Positions 56,940 to 64,000 of a stretch of DNA of 64,000 nt are shown in pieces. This DNA is from Camelus bactrianus (lineage: Eukaryota; Chordata; Mammalia; Artiodactyla; Camelidae): assembly GCF_048773025.1 (NCBI RefSeq), contig NC_133570.1:21736001-21800000 (forward strand), written 5' to 3'. Each line of letters begins with the position of its first letter. Positions within the stretch are counted from its first letter, which is position 1. The notes below the pieces were generated by a model. It was not told the origin of the DNA and searched no databases. It saw only the letters and a program-made list of their open reading frames with translations. A program made the translations under genes and the position numbers.

Positions 56940-58517
56940 ACAGGAGATGGACTGGCACTAGAGACCCAGATTTGGGGGAGAGAGGACAGTGGGCTGGCCT
57001 AGCTAAGGGGAATCTGGTAGAGGAGGCCCTGGTCAGGCAGATGAGATTGTGCGGGAGAGCAGAACAGAGCTGTGAGAAGCACCAGCACCCCTCGTCAGGT
57101 CAAAAAAGAGGGTTCTTTACAGAAGACACCAAGTGGGCACAGCCACGGCCCTGGGAGGAGGTCCAAGACAGCCACCACAGGAAGGGAGCACTGGCATCCA
57201 GGCCACCGCGTGGGCCAAGCACAAAGAGCATGGGGTCTTGGCAGCAAGGAGGCCAGAGCCCTTGGACCAGAGCCCCTCGAGGTGGGAGGATGGGGGTGGA
57301 GCCAGCCTGCTGCAGCTGAGGCAGGGTGGGGACGTGAGGACATGGAGCCCCTCAAGCACCTGTTTTCCTGAAGGAGGAAAGATTTCCTCTTTTGGGACCT
57401 CTTTCGAGAATGAGATTTAACCTGAAACTGCAGCTGGGCCCAGCAGCCAGTCCTTCTTGGAACAAGGGGGCCTGCTTGGGCCAGTCCTGCAATCCCAGGG
57501 ACACAAACATCTCTGTTTCTTCTAGGAGAGCAAAGGCCCCAGTCACAGAAAGGACTGCAGGAAGGCACTCACCTGGGGTTCTGGTTCTGCGGGGACTGCC
57601 TATCTGGGGAGGCTCTGTCCTAGGAAGCACGGCTGCTGGTTGGTGACATAATGAGGGAGCCTCCTTTGAGGCGGGGAGCGCAGAAAGCTCCCGGAGAGAG
57701 CAAGGCTCCAGCTCGGCCCCCGACAAGTGAGTCCAGCCCTGAAGCTGAGTGGCTTCTGCAGTCTCTCCAACAGAGGTCAGAGCCCTGCCGGACTGGGCAG
57801 GGGGGCCGGGAGACCAGGGGGTCCCCATGCCTCCTCCCCCACAAGCCTGGCTTCTCCTTCCTGCCAGGCTCTCTGGCCTCCTTAGCCAGTTTCACTGCGG
57901 GAGAATGGAGGCAGGGGGAGGCACAGGTGGGAGGCTCCCCCAGGCCGCCTGGGGTCCCGGCAGGCAGCAGGGGGAGGGCTGGGGGCGTGGCCGGCCTTAG
58001 CTTACTTAGGTGACATGGCTTTGGAGAACGCAGCTGTTTGGGGGATGATCTTAAGGAAGCTACCCTGTTCTGAGTGCACATCCATGGGGTGGGGCTGAGG
58101 GTCTCTTACAACTCACCCTCCTCCAGGCAAGAGCCCGCAGGGAATGGCACCTGTGACCTTCTTGTCAACCAAGGTGAGAAGGAGGCAGATCTGGCAAGCA
58201 GGGCCGTGCCAGCCACACCCACCCCAAGGTCACTCGAGTGTCTGGCTTGGGTGATGCCTAGTCCAGCTGTGCTCCTTCCCCACCTGGCTCCCTGCCCCCA
58301 CCTTGTCCCTAGAGGCTCGGCCCTGCACTCTCCCTTCCCAGGGGACTCCTGGCCCCAGCAGGGAGCAGAGATACCTCGCACCTGTCCCTGGGCCTGGGTT
58401 CAGCCCATGCCTCCCAATCCTTCCAGGCTGGGCATTCTCCCTTTGGCCAGAGAGAGGAGAGACCGTGTTCCAGGAACATCAAGTGTCGGTCAGACCCAGG
58501 GGAGGGGATACAGTGCG
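56940..58517. other. Intergenic, no gene recognised
   Basis: GC-rich unique sequence between the nested L1 and the RSPH14 3' end. Open frames of 80-160 codons occur on both strands but overlap one another, and I see no splice pattern, domain or repeat family. Confidence 0.5.
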
Positions 58518-58523
58518 TTTATT
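58518..58523 (-). terminator. RSPH14 polyadenylation signal
   Basis: AATAAA on the minus strand, 36 bases past the RSPH14 stop codon. It gives a very short 3' UTR of about 60 bases. Confidence 0.8.
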
Positions 58524-58559
58524 CAGGCATGGAGTCAGCAAGTTGGCCTGCTAGGAGGC

Positions 58560-58798
58560 TCAGGGCTTCCACTCAATGACTTGGATGGCGATCTGGGCTG
58601 CCTGCCGCATGGCTGCGCTGGCGTCCTTCTCAAGGGCGCGGAAAGTGGGCACGTGGGCCTGCAGGAGCTTGCGGCCCTCGGGGGCCTCAGCCAGCATGGT
58701 GAGGGCCTTGATGGCGTTCAGGCGCACCTTGCTAGAGGACAAGTGCAGCAGCTCCAGCAGCGGACGGATGGCTTCTGCGTCCAAGGCCGCGTACTTCC
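58560..58798 (-). CDS. RSPH14: RSPH14 terminal coding exon
   Basis: 239 nt, beginning after acceptor cccacag on the minus strand and ending at TGA (58560-58562). It starts [11 protein letters not shown] and ends I-Q-V-I-E-W-K-P. It carries the last two armadillo-like repeats. Confidence 0.95.
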
Positions 58799-61510
58799 CT
58801 GTGGGCCACCAATACCAGGTACTCCCAGGGGCCTCTGCCCTCCTCCCTCGCCCCCAGCCCTCCCCAGCCTCCCTCTCCCCAGCCCCCACAACACAGGTCC
58901 CGCTCCCTCCCTGGCCCCCGGGCCCCCCCACCCTGCCCCTCAACTGGCTTATCCTCAACCACCCAGGCGCCTGTCCCACAGTCCAGTCCTTGCAAGGCAA
59001 CACGAATGATCTTTTAAAAATTAATGCCTAATCATTCACTCGTGGGGTAAATATTTCCTGAGCACCTACTCTGCACCAGGCACAAAAACTCACCCTCTTG
59101 GTACTTACAGTCCAGTGGGGGATGCAGAGATTATGGGGAAAAGGAGATGCCCCTCCTTAACCCTTCACTGCCCACCCCTTGCCTGCTAAAAGGCCACGTG
59201 GCTGCCCCCTCACCCCCTGCACGGAGCTCTCTCCTCTTTGCTGTGGGACCTGCCCAGCTTCCTTTGCCCTGATAACTCCCATCATCCTTTGAGTCAACAC
59301 CACACCCTCCCAGAGATGCTCTGCCCTGGTGCTGTGCCCTCTGCCTCCCCAGGTCACTCATCACTCCTGCCAAACCACAGACAGCAGAGGCTGAGACATC
59401 CAGGTCCCCACCACCCAGCACAGGGCCTGGCATGTGGCAGGGGCTCAGGGACTCTTGGCTGGAGTGCCAGCTCAGGGGATAATGGCCTCGCATCCCTGAA
59501 TTCCCACGTTGCCTGGGCCCAACTCTCCGGCCCTCCCAGTGCCCATACAGGAAGCCCAGGTAAAACACTGCGCTGAGGCTGCCCTGGCGATCAGCATCCT
59601 GACAGCACGCACGATCGGTCAGAGGGGGCTGTGGGCGCTGGGAAGGCCTAGCCTCTCCCCGTGGTGTGCCCAGATTCCACCATGGGGGGCCATGCCTGAG
59701 GGCTTTGCAGCTTGCTGATTGAGGAGAGGCCCGGTCAGTCCTCATGGAACAGCAAGGAAGCCCAGGACACAGGGCGGGCACAGGTGAGCACAGGCATATG
59801 GAGGTCAGACAGCTCTCAGAGGTCCTGCAGGGAGGGCCGGCCCACCCCCACCTCCAGGTGGGGAACCCAGCCCGGTCCCTTCTGATCACCCAGTGGGGTG
59901 ACAGCACGGACACCTGGCTGGCTGGGAGTCCAGGGTGGGGAGATAACCTTACACTCTTACTTGTCCCCTCCACACTGAGAAAAGGAACACAAGTCAATCA
60001 ACACCACAGAAGCAAGGGCCCCAGTGTTTGCTTTGACCTCAGGATAACCGACTCGTGGACAGCAAACAAATCAATCCCAGGATTTCAGCTCAGAGGGGCC
60101 TGGGTCAGAGGCAGGAATTCCAAAACCGGGGAGCAGAGAGAATGACCCAGGAGAGGCTCCAGTCGGTAGGCCCACGGTGGCCGGGAAGAAGAAGAGGGTG
60201 GAACCTGAGACCCAAACTTGGAAGGACTTCACAACAGGCCAGGAGGAGTGCTTTGGCGGGCCAGGGAGGGACAGCACCCTGCCTCCCTGGGGCTGCGGTG
60301 ACCCCCACACAGCAAGGCCCAGCGCAGGCCCGGGGGTGCCCAGCCGGCAGGCGGCCTCACCTTTGGTGGTCACTGTGGCGTACGTGAGGGCCCCGGCCGT
60401 GTTGGCCTGCACCTCGTCCACCTTGTCTTTCAGCAGGTGCGCCAGGATGGGGATGACATCATGCTGCCACACCTGGTTCTTGCCCTCCAGAGGGATGCTG
60501 GGCCAGAGAGGGGACAACTGAGTGGCTTCACTTGGAAGGAGAGGGGGACAGGGCTCAGGACCACCCCAGGGGAATCACTGGGAAAGGACTTGTGTTGGGA
60601 CCATCCCTGGTCGCCAGGACACTAGGGTGCAGGGGAGCAGTGATGTGAGGTTTGTGTCCCACCCCTACACTCAGACGACCTGGGAGCACGGCCCAGGGCC
60701 ACAGGAGGCCAGACCACCCAGGAGCCAGGGGGTGGCAGGATGAAGGGAGGTGGCCACAGGCAAGCACAGCCTTAGGGCCGGTCCTCAGGAAGCATCCCTG
60801 TCCGGGATCACACACCGCCTCCCTCCCTCGCAGCTCTGAGGCTCTGTGAGCCCTCAAGCTCCAGCACTGAGACTGTGATCATGGGTGACCCTGGGTGTCT
60901 AGTGACTAGACACCTGCAGCTCCACTCCCTGACCTTCCTCAGAGGGGTGTCTGGTTGTGCAGACTGTATCACCACTCACTCTCCCGTACTTGCCTTCCTC
61001 AGGGGAGGGGGGACCAACAGTCTCATTTTACCAGGACTGGGGGCTCCTTGGGACACAGGACTGTCAGGGCTGTACCCCAGCACTTGTAGGCCGTTGCCCA
61101 AGTGAAGGGGTCCTCTTCCCCCAGGGCAGGGGAGGGGAAGCAGACCCTGGGCGGACGCCCCAGAGCTCCGGGCTGCCTGATGGCCCCACCGTCGACCTGC
61201 TGCTGGGCCAGGGGCAGCTCAGCAGAAGCTCCGGGTCCGCGCCTCCCACGCTCCCCTCTCCATTCATCCAGTGGCCGGCCTCACCTGACTGCGATGAGTG
61301 TGCGGGCGGCTTTGGCGCGGATGTCGCTGTTGGTGCTCAGTAGTTTCTCCTTCAGGAAGGGCACCACGCAGCTGGCCAGCGCCTCCGTGGCGTCCTCCAT
61401 CAGGCAGGCGGCCAGTGTGTCTAGGAGGAGCGCCTGGATCTTTTCATCCTCCCTCTGCAGCTTCCACACCAGCGAGGGGATCAGGCCGCTGCTGACAATG
61501 CCCTGGGCCC
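58560..61510 (-). CDS. RSPH14: RSPH14 (RTDR1) radial spoke head 14 homologue, 3' part
   Basis: The last three coding exons encode about 200 C-terminal residues of an armadillo/HEAT-repeat protein of the ciliary and flagellar axoneme, homologous to radial-spoke protein RSP14. Human RSPH14 is about 348 residues, so more than half is present. Helical repeats show typical Leu/Ala spacing, for example L-L-E-L-L-H-L and [21 protein letters not shown]. The protein ends I-Q-V-I-E-W-K-P as I recall for human RSPH14. All junctions are GT-AG and phases fit. Upstream exons lie past 64000. Human GNAZ is nested in an RSPH14 intron, but none of it is seen here. The gene converges on the SLC5 gene. Confidence 0.95.
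58799..60360 (-). other. RSPH14: RSPH14 last intron
   Basis: 1.6 kb, GC-rich. A repeat-like scrap with gagcacctactctgcaccagg at about 59030-59130 is L2-like. Nothing exon-like otherwise. Confidence 0.8.
60361..60497 (-). CDS. RSPH14: RSPH14 penultimate coding exon
   Basis: 137 nt, acceptor ggcccag and donor aag|gtgagg read on the minus strand. It encodes [11 protein letters not shown] and [11 protein letters not shown], then [12 protein letters not shown]. One phase-2 and one phase-1 junction fit both neighbours. Confidence 0.95.
60498..61284 (-). other. RSPH14: RSPH14 penultimate intron
   Basis: 787 bp of unique sequence without recognised elements. Confidence 0.85.
61285..61510 (-). CDS. 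RSPH14: RSPH14 antepenultimate coding exon
   Basis: 226 nt, acceptor cccgcag and donor cag|gtgagg on the minus strand. It encodes [15 protein letters not shown] and E-D-A-T-E-A-L, then [19 protein letters not shown]. The next exon upstream is not in the window. Confidence 0.95.
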
Positions 61511-62829
61511 CTGCGGGACAGGACGGGTGCTGAAGGTGGGCTAGCTGGCCACCCCCACCCTGGGCTGGGAGCGGGAGCGGCGAGGGGAATCTGACAAGCT
61601 CAGTTGCAAATCCCCCTCCTCCCTGCTGCCGGGCCGGAGCCTGAGTTGCCTGCGTGAGGCTGCGAGTGATGAGCTGGGGTGGGAACCACCAGGCCCCAGG
61701 AGATCCCGAAACATCCCACCTTTGGTTGCCTGTGACCAGGGGGCATCAGCCTGAAACAGTGGCCTGAGTCCCCTGCGGGACCCAGGGTCACAGGGAGCCT
61801 CCCCACTATGACCGTGCACCAGAGGGGAGCCTGGGGTGGGGCGAGGGGACCAGCCAAGACCCTCCTTCCCACCTGCAACAGCTCTACAACGTGGAGAGCG
61901 CAGACCAGCCTGGCCAGCTGTGGGGACGAGAAGAAAGCTTGCAATGGGGTCTGAGGCAGAAGATTTAGTGTGAACAGGCCAGCATCTTATATAAAAAGAG
62001 CTGCGCCCCCAACCACAATTGGTGGGCAATCCACAGACTGTGACCAAGGGGTATGTAGTTGCCTGGTGCCCTGCAAGGAGGAGGCTCCACATGGCATGTC
62101 TGGGGTGCAGAGGCTGGGAGAAAACAATGCAGCGAGACTCTTCCTGTGGATGATTCTGCCTCACTCCTTCCAGCACCTTCTCCCTCCTGGGGAGTCAGCA
62201 CCACCGGCTGCCTGGATGAGACCCCAGAGTCCTGGCGGGTGCTCGCCAGTGCGCAGAACTGTTGGCAGAGCAGCCCCATGAGGACGTGAGCTGCACTGGG
62301 GAGGGTGGCCCTACCTCCGGTTCCTGGGTGTCACTGCTGCCCAACAGCCCACCCCCTCCGCAGCCTCCCCAGGGCCCAGGCCACCCACCGTGAAGCCCTC
62401 CACTGCCCTCACGGAGGTGCCACCAGCAGACACCTCCTCGCTCTTCCGCCTCCCCAGCTGAACCCTCTAATTTACTCTAGAGAGACAAGTAAACAGGTTA
62501 ATTAGCCTAAAGGTCTCTGAGTGCCAGTTAGCACCAGGGATTTCCTCTTTGAAGTCATCGCCCAGCCTTCCGGCCTCCCTCCCTGAGGACATCAAAAGGC
62601 AGGTACCTGGGGTGAGGAGGGCAGAGGCAGGGCAGCAGGTCCAGGGGCCCCGGTGCCCCTGGCCAACTTCTCACTGGGGAGTCAGGGTGGAGCCACTAGC
62701 CCTGTCTGTTGGTTCCCAGGGCACTCACAACACAGAAAGGCCATTTCCTGCTGCTTCAAGACTACCGGGCTTTTAAAGATTTAATACACACAGATTTCAA
62801 AAAAAGCTTGGGTCAGCCTCCTAAATGTA

Positions 62830-62940
62830 TCCAGCTGTGCAACCTTAGACAAGTCATTTAACTTCTCTGAGCCTGGTTTCCTCATCATTAACCCAAGCCC
62901 ACCTGGCAGGGACTTGTGCAGTCAGTGGAGTAGGGGTGGG
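62830..62940 (+). repeat. MIR SINE
   Basis: Forward MIR core: cagctgtgcaaccttagacaag, then ttctctgagcctggtttcctc. Confidence 0.8.
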
Positions 62941-63549
62941 AAAGTGCTCTGTGTAAGGGACTATCACCATGTGTGCCCAGAGGCCCAGGCCGGGCCCAGG
63001 AAGTGTCTCCCAAATTCCATCAACACTGAGTCCTGGCTACAGGCAAGGTCGGGGGTGAGGGGTGAGGAGTGGGTACACAGACAAAGCTGTACAGTCCCTG
63101 TGCTGCAGGAACACCTGTCAGTGGTCCCTAAGCTGCTTCTCCTAGGGGTCTGGGCCTGGATCCCCCTCAGCCCTGCCTTGCGGCCAAGCCACCGCCAGAC
63201 AGCACACCTGGGCTTCCTGCTCTGGCTCCAGTTCCCACTCAAGCACCGCCCTTCAGGCTTCTGGCCATGGGTTCTGCTCAGCCATGACCTGGTTGGCCCC
63301 TCCCCAGCTCACAGTGGGGAGGTGACAAGTTGACTTTCCCAGAAGGATTGAGGGTCCTGACCGGGGGCCACCAGAGCAAAAGCAGGGTGAGGAATTTGTG
63401 CATCGTCAGTCGAGGCTCCATCATGGCCTCACTTGTACCCGGGTCTGGGCTTCCCGGGAAAGCCCAGGGAGAGGTGCCGCTGCTGGAGCAGCAGGACGGG
63501 CCAGGCTGCAGGGAGGGCAGAGGGAGGGAGTCAAGGCAGCAAGTTGGAG

Positions 63550-63650
63550 GTGATCCCCTCCACTGCTTTCCTGATGAGGAAACCAAAGCTCAGAGAGGCA
63601 ACTTGAGTGCCCAAGGTCACACAGCAGCCAGGGTGAGGCCAGGCCCTTGG
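63550..63650 (-). repeat. MIR SINE fragment
   Basis: Reverse MIR: ctgatgaggaaaccaaagct, then caaggtcacacagcagcc. Confidence 0.75.
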
Positions 63651-64000
63651 CTGCCCGGATCTTGTTTCCCAGGCGTTCGTCCTGGGCCTCAGCTCCTAGA
63701 AAGGCTGAGCGCCGGGGCTCGGCTCACTCTGAGACAGAGGGAGAAGATTAAAAATAAGACGCACGCCGGGTGTGCCTCTCCACTCGTTGTTCACTTTGCT
63801 TCTTTTCAGCTAAAAGGAGAGTCGCAGGCCTGGCTATTTATAACTAACCCAGATCTGCAAAGGCTCATTCTAGTTGTGTGGGGGGGAGGTTTGCACAGAC
63901 CCCAAAGAAACAAAACAGAGAAACCCACCTGGTCCCCAAAAGCCTGAGAGCCAGTTGGTGGTTGGGGTGAGCAGGACTGGTGGGGCACAGAGAATAGCCA

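Larger units (their letters stand above)
61511..64000 (-). other. RSPH14: RSPH14 intron continuing past the window
   Basis: No upstream RSPH14 exon and no GNAZ sequence was found. Two MIR copies lie at about 62830-62940 and 63550-63650. Confidence 0.7.

Noticed and set aside
58074-59009. A 311-codon plus-strand open frame
   Set aside because: It is antisense to the RSPH14 terminal exon. The GC-rich opposite strand is kept open by the real coding strand.
59131-59997. A 288-codon minus-strand frame inside the last RSPH14 intron
   Set aside because: It lies in a bounded intron between two well-supported exons, has no recognisable domain, and is GC-driven.
1-64000. CRISPR array, phage, plasmid or bacterial operon
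   Set aside because: The window is vertebrate nuclear DNA with introns, SINEs and LINEs. No regularly spaced repeats were seen.

Overview
This window is mammalian nuclear DNA, most likely from a camelid (camel, llama or alpaca). The main clue is four same-strand copies of a tRNA-Ala-derived SINE with the head typical of camelid Vic-1 elements, each with its own target-site duplication. L1 copies with a cetartiodactyl-type 3' end agree with this. I recognised all families from memory and ran no search.

Two host genes are clear. The first fills about 44 kb on the plus strand (9342-53593). It is a complete 15-exon member of the SLC5 sodium/glucose cotransporter family. Every junction has AG/GT splice sites, phases are consistent, and the joined frame is open for 672 residues. 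Exon lengths and residue spacing follow SLC5A1 (SGLT1) closely, but the protein is not SLC5A1, A2, A4, A9, A10 or A11 as I remember them. It keeps the SGLT1-type sugar residues and the Na2-site serines, yet has replaced several residues that are near-invariant in the family. It starts in a CpG island. This divergent but intact paralogue is the most interesting object here. The second gene, on the minus strand at the right end, is the 3' part of RSPH14 (RTDR1), an armadillo-repeat radial-spoke protein. Its last three coding exons lie at 58560-61510, and the rest of the gene lies beyond the window. The two genes converge tail to tail across about 4.9 kb.

Layout: 1-9000 is upstream intergenic DNA holding L1 and SINE copies, an LTR-like fossil and a doubtful minus-strand terminal exon. 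9010-9660 is the CpG island with exon 1. 9459-53321 is the transporter introns, rich in L1, L2, MIR, DNA-transposon remnants and MaLR LTR fossils; intron 11 is mostly stacked L1. 53594-58517 is the intergenic gap, with an RPL37 processed pseudogene and a nested L1. 58518-64000 is the RSPH14 3' end and introns.

The two genes have no evident functional link: one is a membrane solute carrier and the other a ciliary axoneme component. Their adjacency is positional. In human, RSPH14 lies at 22q11.23 while SLC5A1 and SLC5A4 lie several megabases away at 22q12, so a separate SLC5 gene beside RSPH14 is notable.
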